Part shown: in pieces, positions 55,198-63,715 of the stretch
How the letters are laid out: every line of letters begins with the position of its first letter
Numbering within the stretch: position 1 is the first letter of the stretch
Made by a program: the position numbers and the translations under genes
The notes under the pieces: model-generated
Seen by the model: the letters and a program-made list of their open reading frames with translations, nothing else
Databases searched by the model: none
Told to the model about the DNA's origin: nothing
Assembly: GCF_021083305.1 (NCBI RefSeq)
Contig: NZ_JAJFAY010000002.1
Span: 744,001 to 808,000, forward strand
Direction: 5' to 3'
From: Haladaptatus sp. DYF46
Lineage (GTDB): Archaea; Halobacteriota; Halobacteria; Halobacteriales; Haladaptataceae
DNA: 64,000 nt

Positions 55198-55857
55198 ATG
55201 GTGACACTACATTGGACGACGGAGGAGCGGGCGGGTAGCGTCGAAACCGTCGCGCTGGTCGCGCTGGTGGTCGAGAACTCCACGTCGACTCCCGTGAGGG
55301 TCCGTGTCGGAAATCGTCTCGACGGCGAACTCCGGCCACCGCGCGGGGGCGGCGTCCCAGAAGCCGGGTGGGACGAAGGCGTGATCGGCGGGGGCGAACG
55401 TCGGTCGCTCGGCTACGCGGTAGCGACAGACGGGAACCCGCGTTCGCCGCCCGCCGAAATCGTGTGGACGGAACGGGCACCGGAAACGGAGACGTCGACG
55501 ACCGACGGGGGGCATTCGAGCGACGAATTCGGCATCGAACCGACGGCGTCGGATGTCGTTCGAACGTTGGGGGATGCCCGGCCGCCCGCGGATGCGATAC
55601 CGACATCGATCCGGACGAACCTTCCCGACGCGGTCGAATCGTGGTTCTCCGCCGTCGAAGCACGAATCGAACGATACGAAGCGAGAGACGACGAAATGGG
55701 GAAACGAACGATAGCCGAACAAACCGAAGAACAGGAGCTACGGCGACAAATCGCGACGGACGAATGCACTCTCGATTCGGTTTCGAGGCGGGCGGGCGTG
55801 CTAGGTGATCGGATCGAGGCGATATCGGGGCCGGAGTCGGTCGGAGGAGCGAGATGA
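55198..55857 (+). CDS. conserved haloarchaeal protein preceding minD
   Basis: 219 residues from ATG 55198. The N-terminal half is a beta-sandwich (VETVALVALVVENSTSTPVR, NRLDGELRPPRGGG), the middle is low complexity, and the last ~60 residues are helical (EARIERYEARDDEMGKRT). The stop overlaps the MinD-like start by 4 bases. No motif indicating activity. Confidence 0.65.
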   Translation: MVTLHWTTEERAGSVETVALVALVVENSTSTPVRVRVGNRLDGELRPPRGGGVPEAGWDEGVIGGGERRSLGYAVATDGNPRSPPAEIVWTERAPETETSTTDGGHSSDEFGIEPTASDVVRTLGDARPPADAIPTSIRTNLPDAVESWFSAVEARIERYEARDDEMGKRTIAEQTEEQELRRQIATDECTLDSVSRRAGVLGDRIEAISGPESVGGAR

Positions 55858-56516
55858 ACGTCGCGGTTACCGGCGGAAAAGGGGGCGTCGGAAAATCGAC
55901 CGTGGCGCTCAACCTCGGGGCTGAACTCGGCGGCGTCGTGGTGGACGCCGACCTCGCGATGGCGGATCTGCCGACGGCACGCGGCCCGGATTTACACGAC
56001 GTGCTGGCGGGGCGCGCGGACCCGCTCGAAGCCGTGTCGAACGTCGGCGACGTTCTGCTGCTTCCGTGTGGTCGAACGTTGGCGGGGGCACGTTCGTGTG
56101 ACGTCACCGAGTTCGTCGATGCGATAGCACGGGTGGCCTCGGAGTACGACCACGTCATCATCGACTGCCCGGCGGGGATGTCGGCGGACGCGGGACTGCC
56201 GCTGGTCGCGGCGGATGGCTACGTTCTCGTGACGATTCCACGGCCGTTCGCGCTCGCCGACGCGGTTCGGACGAAAGCGCTCGCACGGCGACTCGACGCC
56301 GGATTGTGTCGCGTCGTGCTGAACCGGGTGCGCGAAGACCCACCAATCGAAACCGTCGAGAAACGGCTCGGTGCCCCGGTGACGACGGTGCCCGAATCGA
56401 GAACGGTTGCGGAGGCACAGCGAAACGGACGTCCAGTAGCGACTGCGGCGCCGGAGAGCGAGGCGAGAGAACGGTTTTCGGAACTCGGACGGGCGGTTTA
56501 CTCCTGCAGGTCGTGA
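55854..56516 (+). CDS. minD1: short MinD/ParA-like ATPase
   Basis: 220 residues with deviant Walker A GGKGGVGKSTVALNLG, VVVDADLAMADLP and Walker B VIIDCPAGMSADAGL. Compact, without a C-terminal amphipathic helix, so probably a cytoplasmic switch. By gene order (between this gene set and a TFB, downstream of mcm) it corresponds to MinD1 of Haloferax as I remember it. The end overlaps the convergent tfb by 19 bases. Confidence 0.8.
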   Translation: MNVAVTGGKGGVGKSTVALNLGAELGGVVVDADLAMADLPTARGPDLHDVLAGRADPLEAVSNVGDVLLLPCGRTLAGARSCDVTEFVDAIARVASEYDHVIIDCPAGMSADAGLPLVAADGYVLVTIPRPFALADAVRTKALARRLDAGLCRVVLNRVREDPPIETVEKRLGAPVTTVPESRTVAEAQRNGRPVATAAPESEARERFSELGRAVYSCRS

Positions 56517-57376
56517 TACGTCGAGCGGAGCGTCACAGGGGTCACGTCGGCGACGTCGGCGGCAGCGCGTTGGGTGATACGCTCGTCACAATCGCGGGCG
56601 GCGGCGTACAAGCAGGCGGCGGCGATTCCGCTCGGATTGCGTCCGCTGATGATGTTTCGCTCCTCCGCACGTGCGACGAACGACCGGGCACGTCGTTCGG
56701 CCTCCATCGAGAGGTCGAGCCTGCTGGCGAATCGCGGAAGGTACTCGCGCGGGTCGATGGGGCCGACAGGAAGACCGAGTTCGCGGTTCATCGCGTCGTA
56801 GGCGGCCGTGAGTTCGGCCCGTTCGGCGCGGGCGCGCTCGACGATTTCGTCGAGCGTTCGGGAGACGGCGGACGTTCGACAGGTTGCATACACCGCTGCC
56901 GAGGCGAACCCCTCTATCGAACGCCCGCGAAGCAGGTCCTCCGACTGTGCTGATTCGAAGAGCACGCAGGCGCGGTCACGGACGTTTTCGGGCAACTGGA
57001 GCGCACCGACGAGACGGCGTATTTCGGTGAAGCCGTACACGCGATTTCGTTCCGCTTTGGACGAGATGCGGGCGCGGTTGTGCTGGCGGCGCATCCGCAT
57101 CACGCGGCGACGTTTCCGACCGGTGAGTCGAACGGTGCTGTTCTTGTAGCCGATTTCGGTCGTCAGTCCGCGGTCGTGGCGCGAGCGAGTCAACGGGGCA
57201 CCGGTCCGTTTGCGTTCCGTTTCGTCGTCGCGAAACGACCGCCACTCCGGACCGCGGTCCAAACCGTCCTCGGCGATGACGAGGCCACATTCGGTACACA
57301 CCGCTTCCGCACCGTCCGTACGGACGCGGCTCTGACATTCGGGGCACGTTTCGGGTAGGGGTTGTGTCGTACTCAT
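56498..57376 (-). CDS. tfb: transcription initiation factor TFB
   Basis: 292 residues: N-terminal zinc ribbon (CPECQSRVRT...CTECGLV), B-finger/linker (PEWRSFRDDETERKRTGAPL), and two cyclin-like repeats (LPENVRDRACVLFESAQ, SMEAERRARSFVARAEERN). It recruits RNA polymerase to TBP-TATA. Haloarchaea encode several TFBs; this is a short paralogue. ATG 57376 (a GTG lies 1 codon upstream) with TATA-like GTTTAAATAC about 29 bases upstream, giving a leaderless mRNA. Confidence 0.95.
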   Translation of the reverse strand: MSTTQPLPETCPECQSRVRTDGAEAVCTECGLVIAEDGLDRGPEWRSFRDDETERKRTGAPLTRSRHDRGLTTEIGYKNSTVRLTGRKRRRVMRMRRQHNRARISSKAERNRVYGFTEIRRLVGALQLPENVRDRACVLFESAQSEDLLRGRSIEGFASAAVYATCRTSAVSRTLDEIVERARAERAELTAAYDAMNRELGLPVGPIDPREYLPRFASRLDLSMEAERRARSFVARAEERNIISGRNPSGIAAACLYAAARDCDERITQRAAADVADVTPVTLRSTYHDLQE

Positions 57377-57451
57377 CACAGTTGAAACTTCGTCCGATAT
57401 GGTATTTAAACGAGCGTAGAAATCGGGAAATCAACCGGAGTTCCGGGGAGA

Positions 57452-57491
57452 GAACGTACCGGTAATCGGTACGTTCCGGGAGCTGATTACC
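57452..57491. promoter_or_regulatory. overlapping inverted repeats between tfb and divergent gene
   Basis: GAACGTACC (57452-57460) and GGTACGTTC (57468-57476) form a 9-bp perfect inverted repeat around GGTAATC. That GGTAATC (57461-57467) in turn pairs with GATTACC (57485-57491). The block lies between the tfb promoter and the TATA (GTTTAAAG, 57513-57520) of the gene at 57545, so it may control either. Confidence 0.45.
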
Positions 57492-57544
57492 AATTCTGAT
57501 ACTTGTCAGCAAGTTTAAAGTCGGCGGGAGAAGGAGGAGTATAC

Positions 57545-58060
57545 ATGGCGTTGTCGGATATTGCTGCCGGGTTGGAGGTGACAGTCGAGCAGAAGAACTA
57601 CGGTGTCGCGACCGTGGACGACACCGGAGGAGACCTTCACGAACGGCTCGCACCGTTCGAGGGGGCGTTGCCGTGCGAGTCGGACGCCGCGGTGACGATA
57701 GTCGAGTCACACGCATCCGGGGTGGCGGTCGATGAAACCGCCCGACGAGCGGGTGTCGCACCAATGACTGCCGCGAAGACGCTCCACCTGCTCGGTGCGA
57801 GCGGTATTTCTCCACTTTCTGCCATCGGCCACGAACTCATCGAGGACTGGCTTTCCGCGAACATCTCGCGATCCGAAGCGTTCGCGCTGTCCGGCGCGAG
57901 CGAGACCGAATTCGCGCTGGCGACGTTTATCGAAACCCACGACCCGCTGGACGGCGCGGCCGAAGTGCTGGAAGGCGCGTTGGCTTTGGACGGGGACGCC
58001 GCCGTCCAAAAGCGGAATGCGTTGGCGGAGACGATGAGCGGTGTCGGCGATCTCCTGTAG
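57545..58060 (+). CDS. conserved haloarchaeal regulator-like protein
   Basis: 171 residues from ATG 57545 (MALSDIAAGLEVTVEQK), with a TATA box 28 bases upstream (leaderless). A middle segment, ARRAGVAPMTAAKTLHLL, has a helix-turn-helix look, followed by helical SRSEAFALSGASETEFALATF. Conserved beside tfb in haloarchaea as I recall (DUF7858-like). No activity known. Confidence 0.6.
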   Translation: MALSDIAAGLEVTVEQKNYGVATVDDTGGDLHERLAPFEGALPCESDAAVTIVESHASGVAVDETARRAGVAPMTAAKTLHLLGASGISPLSAIGHELIEDWLSANISRSEAFALSGASETEFALATFIETHDPLDGAAEVLEGALALDGDAAVQKRNALAETMSGVGDLL

Positions 58061-58086
58061 CCAACAGGTACACACGGCGGGAGGAA

Positions 58087-58863
58087 CTAGTTACGAAGCG
58101 ACTTCGGTAGATAGTTTTGGGGAAGATACTCGTTCGGATCGATGTCCGCGAACCGTCCTTCGGGGAATTCGACGTCGAGGGAAACGTCGAAGGTGGCTTC
58201 GACGGCGGCGACGATTGCGGGTGAGAACGACGTGTCGAGTTCGGGGACGCTTGCTGGTACGCTCTCGGCAGCGGTTTCGCCGCTCGTCGGAATCCCTATC
58301 GCCTCCCCCAACGGGTGTCCCTCGTCGGCGCGATTGGCGAGGACGACGTCCACGTTCGTTCCGAGGTCGGCGAGACGACCACGCATTCCCTGCACGGCAT
58401 CGGTTCCGTGTCGAGAGGCGGGTGCCACCACCGCCACCGACTCGACGGCGGTGACGGCCGCGACGGCTTGATTCGCCGCGACCGGCGGCGTGTCGACGAC
58501 GACGTGGTCGAATTCGGTCGCTGCGCGTTCGACGAGCGATTCGAACGCTTCGGCGGCACCCGCGGTCTTCGCACGTGCGAACCGTTCGAAGGGTGCGTAT
58601 GCGGGACAGAGAGCGAGTCGTCCGGCGGTTTCGACCGAATGGTGGAAGAGCGCGTCGTCGAAGTCGCCGTCCTCGGTGAGCAGTGCTGTGATGTCGGTGT
58701 CGATGCGGCCCGAAACGTGACGCGCTAGCCCCTGCGTGGCGAAGGCGGCGTCCAAAATCACCACGTCGCGTCCGACGTGAGAGAGCATGGCGGCGGTTTC
58801 GACGCAGAGGCGCGTCGTTCCGGCCCTGCCGGTCGCAGCGACGAATGCGGTAGTTCGGTTCAC
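58087..58863 (-). CDS. ParA/MinD-like protein with degenerate P-loop
   Basis: 258 residues from a GTG. Fold features are kept: VVILDAAFATQGLARHVSG after strand 2, DHVVVDTPPVAANQAVAAV at Walker B, and LANRADEGHPLGEAIG. The nucleotide loop reads AATGRAGTTRLC instead of KGGVGKTT, so both the signature lysine and the P-loop lysine are absent. It probably cannot hydrolyse ATP normally and may be a pseudo-ATPase partner of the MinD-like proteins in this window. Confidence 0.75.
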   Translation of the reverse strand: MNRTTAFVAATGRAGTTRLCVETAAMLSHVGRDVVILDAAFATQGLARHVSGRIDTDITALLTEDGDFDDALFHHSVETAGRLALCPAYAPFERFARAKTAGAAEAFESLVERAATEFDHVVVDTPPVAANQAVAAVTAVESVAVVAPASRHGTDAVQGMRGRLADLGTNVDVVLANRADEGHPLGEAIGIPTSGETAAESVPASVPELDTSFSPAIVAAVEATFDVSLDVEFPEGRFADIDPNEYLPQNYLPKSLRN

Positions 58864-58907
58864 GTGTATGGATAAAAATAGATTCGTCCTGATATAAAAA
58901 TATACAG

Positions 58908-59333
58908 TTACTGCCCCTCTCGAATCGCGTCCGCGATCGCGTCGAGTTCCTCGTCCGAGAGGTCGGGGCGAGTCCCAGCGATGGCGTGGATCGGGTTGCC
59001 GCCGTCCCCGTCGAAGCGGGGAATGATGTGGCCGTGAACGTGCGGGACTTCCTGTCCCGCCGCCTCGCCGTTGTTGAACGCGACGTTGCTGGCGTCCGCG
59101 TCCACCGCGGCCTCGACGGCGGGCGTGAGGTCGTGCAGGACGGAGAACAGGTCGTTGGCCGTGTCCTTCGGTACGTCCCCGAGCGTCTCGTGGTGGTCCT
59201 TCGAGATCACCAACGTGTGACCCGGCGCGAGCGGATTCACGTCGAGGAATGCGAGGACGCTCTCGTCCTCGTAGACGGTCTTGCTCGGGATCTCTCCGGC
59301 GACGATCTGACAGAAGATGCAGTCGTTCGGCAT
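58908..59333 (-). CDS. HIT-family nucleotide hydrolase/transferase
   Basis: 141 residues: zinc-binding-type start CIFCQIVAGEIPS and the histidine triad VPHVHGHIIPR. Members act on diadenosine polyphosphates, AMP-amidates or sulfates. The ATG at 59333 (MPNDCIFCQ) fits the family N-terminus better than a start seven codons upstream. Cytoplasmic. Confidence 0.92.
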   Translation of the reverse strand: MPNDCIFCQIVAGEIPSKTVYEDESVLAFLDVNPLAPGHTLVISKDHHETLGDVPKDTANDLFSVLHDLTPAVEAAVDADASNVAFNNGEAAGQEVPHVHGHIIPRFDGDGGNPIHAIAGTRPDLSDEELDAIADAIREGQ

Positions 59334-59429
59334 GGTCGTGTAATCGTGGGTCACCCAGATGAAAGTTGAGGGTCCCGCGGGAGTCTCCGGATTGCGTGGT
59401 CGTTTCGGACTCCTCCGTCCACCGATCGG

Positions 59430-59825
59430 TCAGTCGCGCAGTTGGAGGAGTTGCTGTCGGCGCGACTCGATGTCGAAGTCCGGGTGAATTTCGGGGTCGT
59501 CCGCCAACCGGTCAAGGACGAGGAGGGGGTCGGCACCGGCCGCTTCGACGCGGTCGAACAGCGCGTCGATGTGCTGACGGTTGAGCGCGAGCGAGGAGAG
59601 GAGGGCGGTGGCGAGGACCATCGCGGCGGCGGAGTCGCCGTGGTCCGGGAGCGCGTCGCTTATCGTGTCGAAGTTCGACGGTTCGGTGTCCGGGTTCGCC
59701 ACCGGTTCGAAGGCCAGACAACGCGTGCAGAGGAGAACGAATGGGGGTTCGTTCGGCAGGTCCACACGGAGTTCGGACGGGACGGCGAACGGCGACCGTT
59801 CGCCGCCACATTCGGGACATTCCAT
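59430..59825 (-). CDS. zinc-ribbon protein of haloarchaeal type (DUF6276-like)
   Basis: 131 residues: CPECGGERSPFAVP and LLCTRCLAFEPV form a four-Cys zinc ribbon, followed by helical segments (AAMVLATALLSSLAL, NRQHIDALFDRVEAAGADP). No catalytic motif. I place it in the DUF6276 group from memory. Located between the HIT and DUF502 genes on the same strand. Confidence 0.65.
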   Translation of the reverse strand: MECPECGGERSPFAVPSELRVDLPNEPPFVLLCTRCLAFEPVANPDTEPSNFDTISDALPDHGDSAAAMVLATALLSSLALNRQHIDALFDRVEAAGADPLLVLDRLADDPEIHPDFDIESRRQQLLQLRD

Positions 59826-59887
59826 ACGTAATAGAGCGGCGCAAACCTCAAAAGAATGGTAGACTTTCGTCGCGGTGGCGACGGGAA

Positions 59888-60541
59888 TCAGGTCGGTGGT
59901 GGCGTCTCCGCCGGGTCGTCCGCCTCGTCGGTGACGTTGATGGGAATCCCTTCCTGATTGCTTTCCCCGAACCCGGCGCTGAGGATGCGAGTCAGGGCGT
60001 CTTCGACGCTCTCGTCCGTTTCGGTTATGTCGTCGGGTTCGACCTCGATGACGAACCCGGTGGTGATGTTCGGTGCGGTCGGTAAAAAGAGGAGTTCGCG
60101 GCCGTCGTCCGCCTGCTTCCCGGTTTTGAACGCGGTCATTCTGAGGCCGTTCCACGTCTCGATTTTGACGGGTTTCTGAAGTTGATTGGTGTCGGAGAGT
60201 GCGGTTTCCGCGGCCATTTTCGATGCGTTGTAGATGATTCGAAGACCGGGAAGTCGATTCATCGTTCCGTCGATCGCGTTTTCGACGACGCTCCCGAGCG
60301 TCGTTCGCATGAGGTAACCGATGCTGAAGACGAGCGCCGTGAAGACGGCGAGGACGATGCCGACGCGGATGAGGTCGCCGGGAATCGTGATCAATCCGCC
60401 CAACAGCTTCAAGGGCTGTAGTTTCTCCAAGAAGGGTAAGCCGGCTATCTTGAGAAACAACCACGCGATGATGTACGCAGTAACCAACAGGGGGGCTAAA
60501 ACGATGAGACCGCTTCCGGCATCGCGTTTCCACGAAGACAT
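59888..60541 (-). CDS. DUF502 membrane protein
   Basis: 217 residues, two membrane helices near the N-terminus (GLIVLAPLLVTAYIIAWLFL; LIRVGIVLAVFTALVFSIGY). The conserved soluble part has GTMNRLPGLRIIYNASKM and LLFLPTAPNITTGFVIEVE, the DUF502 signature. The acidic C-terminal extension is halophile-type. Function of the family is not established. Confidence 0.88.
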   Translation of the reverse strand: MSSWKRDAGSGLIVLAPLLVTAYIIAWLFLKIAGLPFLEKLQPLKLLGGLITIPGDLIRVGIVLAVFTALVFSIGYLMRTTLGSVVENAIDGTMNRLPGLRIIYNASKMAAETALSDTNQLQKPVKIETWNGLRMTAFKTGKQADDGRELLFLPTAPNITTGFVIEVEPDDITETDESVEDALTRILSAGFGESNQEGIPINVTDEADDPAETPPPT

Positions 60542-60592
60542 TTAGGTGTAGCGTCTGGTTGCAGGAATATAAACTAGTTGCAACGTTTTCGG

Positions 60593-61423
60593 TTATCTGC
60601 CGAGAACCGCGCGGGCCGCGAACAGAAGATTCTCCTTGCGCTCCATTACGCGACGGTAGAAATACGACATCCATTTGCCACCGTAGGGGACGTACTGCCA
60701 GACTTCGTACTCTTTCGCCAGTTCGACCTGTGCGTCCTCGCGCACGCCCATCAGCATCTGGATTTCGAAGTCCGTACCGTACTCGTCGTGGAGTTCCCGT
60801 GCGTACTCTATCATCGCCGGGTCGTGGCTCCCCACCGCGATACCGCCGTCGAACTCCTGAAACATGAATTCGAGATAATCGCGGTAGGCCGCGTTGACGC
60901 GGTCTTTTTCCTTGTACGCGAGTTCGGCGGGTTCGTCGTAGGCCCCCTTTACCAGTCGGACCTTCCCGGGAAGGTCGGCGAGTCGTTCGAGGTCGTCCTC
61001 GGTGCGCTTGAGGTTCGCTTGGATACAGACACCGACGTTGCCGTCGTGTTCGACGGCCAGTTGTTCGAACACGTCGAGAGTCGCGTCGGTCGTCGTGTGG
61101 TCCTCCATGTCGATCCAGACGAAGGTGTCGTCGGTCGCGTCCGCGATTCGCTCCATGTTCTCGCGGAAGACGTTCGTCCCCACGTCCAAGCCGACCTGCG
61201 AGGGTTTAACCGAGACGCACGCCGAGAGGTCGGAGCGCTCTATGTCTTCGAGCAGGCGCAGGTACACCTCCGCGTCCTCGTCCGCCGGTCCCCGCTCGTG
61301 GTAGTGTTCGCCGAGGAGGTTGAGAATGACGTTGACGTTTCGTTGGTTCAGGTCCCGCGTGTATTCGAGCGCCTCCGCCGGGGTTTCGCCCGCGACGAAC
61401 CGACCGGCAATCGGGGGTATCAT
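60593..61423 (-). CDS. proline dehydrogenase
   Basis: Single-domain FAD enzyme oxidising proline to pyrroline-5-carboxylate. The TIM-barrel has ACVSVKPSQVGLDVG, FVWIDMEDHTTTDATLD, CIQANLKRTEDDL, RLVKGAYDEPAELAYKEKD and YVPYGGKWMSYFYRRVMER, the family's substrate and FAD contacts. The ATG at 61423 (MIPPIAGRF) has a TATA-like TCATAAGA about 28 bases upstream. 276 residues, monofunctional (no P5C dehydrogenase part). Confidence 0.92.
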   Translation of the reverse strand: MIPPIAGRFVAGETPAEALEYTRDLNQRNVNVILNLLGEHYHERGPADEDAEVYLRLLEDIERSDLSACVSVKPSQVGLDVGTNVFRENMERIADATDDTFVWIDMEDHTTTDATLDVFEQLAVEHDGNVGVCIQANLKRTEDDLERLADLPGKVRLVKGAYDEPAELAYKEKDRVNAAYRDYLEFMFQEFDGGIAVGSHDPAMIEYARELHDEYGTDFEIQMLMGVREDAQVELAKEYEVWQYVPYGGKWMSYFYRRVMERKENLLFAARAVLGR

Positions 61424-61539
61424 GCGTCTTCTTTCACACCGCTTCGTCTTATGATTGTATATTACACCCGTGAGGGCCATCGGCATATATTCGGGGCCAT
61501 ACCGCTGGGTCTTAAGACCAGGAGGGTATCTGTGTCGAT

Positions 61540-62103
61540 ATGGATCTTCTCGGCGCGGACGTGTTCGAAACCGTGGCCGTCGCGGTGTGGGCGATGTTGC
61601 CCGCGTACGTCCCGAACAATTTCGCGGTGCTCGCGGGGGGCGGTGCGCCGATAGACGGCGGGCGGACGTGGAACGGCAAGCGACTCCTCGGCGACGGAAA
61701 GACGTGGCGCGGGACGGCCGCCGGAATACTTGCCGGGGCGGTGCTGGCGCTGATACTGAACGCGATTCGTCCGTCAGCGGCCGCGTTTCTGGGCGTCATG
61801 CTCCCCGACCCGTTCCCGGCGGTCGTGATATTCACGCTCCCCGCGGGCGCGATGCTCGGCGATATGACCGCTTCCTTCCTGAAGCGGCGGACGGGCAGGG
61901 AGCGCGGCGCGGCGTTTCCGGGCATCGACCAACTCGATTTCGTCGTGATGTCGCTCCTGCTCACCCTGCTCGCCGCGCCGACGTGGACGCTCAAAACGTT
62001 CGACCCGCCCGTCATCGTCGTCGTTCTCGTGGCGACACCGCTCCTGCACATCGTGACGAACGTCATCGCGTACGCCGTCGGACTCAAGAACGAACCGTGG
62101 TGA
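61540..62103 (+). CDS. carS: CDP-archaeol synthase
   Basis: 187-residue membrane enzyme that activates digeranylgeranylglyceryl phosphate with CTP, the entry step to archaeal phospholipid head groups. About four to five helices, with the conserved cytoplasmic stretches RLLGDGKTWRG and SFLKRRTGRERGAAFPGID. It belongs to the same lipid pathway as the prenyl synthase at 2040. Confidence 0.95.
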   Translation: MDLLGADVFETVAVAVWAMLPAYVPNNFAVLAGGGAPIDGGRTWNGKRLLGDGKTWRGTAAGILAGAVLALILNAIRPSAAAFLGVMLPDPFPAVVIFTLPAGAMLGDMTASFLKRRTGRERGAAFPGIDQLDFVVMSLLLTLLAAPTWTLKTFDPPVIVVVLVATPLLHIVTNVIAYAVGLKNEPW

Positions 62104-62166
62104 CGCCGACTGCGGTGACGCCGCCAAAGAACTACTTTTAACCCGCCTCGCCGCACGGACTCGCAC

Positions 62167-62700
62167 ATGGCGAATCAGGAACTCATCGAGGCCTTGCGCG
62201 CGGCGGACGCCGTCCAGTACGGCGAGTTCGAACTCTCCCACGGCGGGACGAGCGACTACTACGTCGACAAGTATCTGTTCGAAACGGACCCGCACTGTCT
62301 GTCGCTCATCGCCGAAGCGTTCGCGGAGCGACTCGACGGGACGAAGTTGGCGGGCGTGGCCCTCGGTGCGGTTCCGCTCGTCGCGGTGACGAGCGTCGAG
62401 ACGGAGACGCCCTACGTCATCGCGCGGAAGAAACAGAAGGAGTACGGCACGGCGAACCTCATCGAGGGGCGACTCGACGACGGCGAGGAAGTGGTCGTCC
62501 TCGAAGACATCGTGACGACGGGGCAGAGCGCGGTCGACGCGGTGGAAGCCCTCCGCGACGCGGGCGCGGAAGTGAACGAAATCCTCGTCGTCGTGGACCG
62601 GGAGGAAGGCGGCCGCGAGAACCTGGCCGACGCCGACGTCGAGATGGAGGCGCTGCTTTCGGCTACCGACCTCCTCGCCGAAAACGACGCCGACGAATGA
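62167..62700 (+). CDS. pyrE: orotate phosphoribosyltransferase
   Basis: 177 residues: makes OMP from orotate and [40 protein letters not shown] (catalytic loop) and the PRPP motif [18 protein letters not shown]-like CTTTTAACC about 30 bases upstream. Uses PRPP made by the prs product. Confidence 0.95.
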   Translation: MANQELIEALRAADAVQYGEFELSHGGTSDYYVDKYLFETDPHCLSLIAEAFAERLDGTKLAGVALGAVPLVAVTSVETETPYVIARKKQKEYGTANLIEGRLDDGEEVVVLEDIVTTGQSAVDAVEALRDAGAEVNEILVVVDREEGGRENLADADVEMEALLSATDLLAENDADE

Positions 62701-62786
62701 TTGTTGCAGGGTTCGTTCGGGGCCCTATTTGAACTGCTTTCGTGTTGTGCCAGCCGATTTTTTAGGACGATGGCCGATGAAATACC

Positions 62787-62936
62787 ATGTCACTGCGAAG
62801 CCACGCGAGCGTCTCGCTCATCATCTCGGGAATCGTCTCGTTTCTCATCGGCGTCGCGCCCGGAAGTTCGACCCTCTGGGGTGTGGGCCTCGTCGGAGCG
62901 GGTCTCGTCGTCGGACTGCTTCGAATCCTTATCTAA
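62787..62936 (+). CDS. 49-residue two-helix membrane protein
   Basis: Starts MSLRSHASVSLIISGIVSFL and has two hydrophobic segments separated by a Gly/Ser turn (GVAPGSSTLWG; GLVGAGLVVGLLRILI). A TATA-like TTTTTTAGG lies 28 bases before the ATG, giving a leaderless mRNA, so this short frame is likely a real gene. It ends 10 bases before the convergent upp stop. No function known. Confidence 0.6.
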   Translation: MSLRSHASVSLIISGIVSFLIGVAPGSSTLWGVGLVGAGLVVGLLRILI

Positions 62937-62945
62937 CGGGAGTCG

Positions 62946-63623
62946 TCAGGCCGTTCGGAACGCCCGGTCGCCGGCGTCGCCCAGTCCGGGGACGATGAAG
63001 CCGTCGTCGTTCAGGTGGTCGTCGATGCTGACCGTCAGCAGGTCGGCTTCGGGGAACTGCTCGTGGACGTGAAGCAGGCCGTCGGGGGCGCTGACGGCCG
63101 AGAGGACGAAGAAGTTCTCCGGGTTCGGTTGCTCGTTGAGCACTTCGTCGAGGACCGCACACATCGTGCTCCCCGTTGCGAGCATCGGATCCGCGACGAT
63201 GACGGTGTCATCCTCCTTGATTTCGGGGAGTTTGACGTAGTCGATGGTGATGGGGAACTCGCCGTTCTCGTTCATTCCGGCTTCCTCGTCGCGGCCGGCG
63301 CTGATGACGCCCTGTTTGGCGCGGGGGAACGCCTTCAGCAGGCCTTCGACGAACGGCGTCGCGGCGCGGAGGACGTTGATAATGACCACGTCGTCCAGTC
63401 CTTTGACGCGCTCACCGGTCGTCTCGGTCAGCGGCGTGTCGATGGAGACGTACTCGGTGTCCATCGCGCCGTCGATGATTTCGTAGCCGCAGATGCGGCC
63501 GAGTTTCACGAGGCCCTTGCGGAAACCGACTTGCTCCGTGTTCTCGTCCCGAATCTTCGAGAGGGTATCCTTCGCCATCGCGTGCGTGATGAGGTGGGCG
63601 TCACCTCGTTTCTCGATAGTCAT
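62946..63623 (-). CDS. upp: uracil phosphoribosyltransferase
   Basis: 225 residues: salvages uracil to UMP with [36 protein letters not shown] and PRPP motif [15 protein letters not shown], ending with the uracil-binding [15 protein letters not shown]. Full length; close to pyrE (opposite strand). Confidence 0.96.
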   Translation of the reverse strand: MTIEKRGDAHLITHAMAKDTLSKIRDENTEQVGFRKGLVKLGRICGYEIIDGAMDTEYVSIDTPLTETTGERVKGLDDVVIINVLRAATPFVEGLLKAFPRAKQGVISAGRDEEAGMNENGEFPITIDYVKLPEIKEDDTVIVADPMLATGSTMCAVLDEVLNEQPNPENFFVLSAVSAPDGLLHVHEQFPEADLLTVSIDDHLNDDGFIVPGLGDAGDRAFRTA

Positions 63624-63715
63624 ATGCGACTCGTGCGTGGGAAAGGGCTATAAGCTAACGATACGAGCGAAGCCGCGGGACCGGGTGACAACCGTGGCGT
63701 GGTAGCGGAAGAGGG

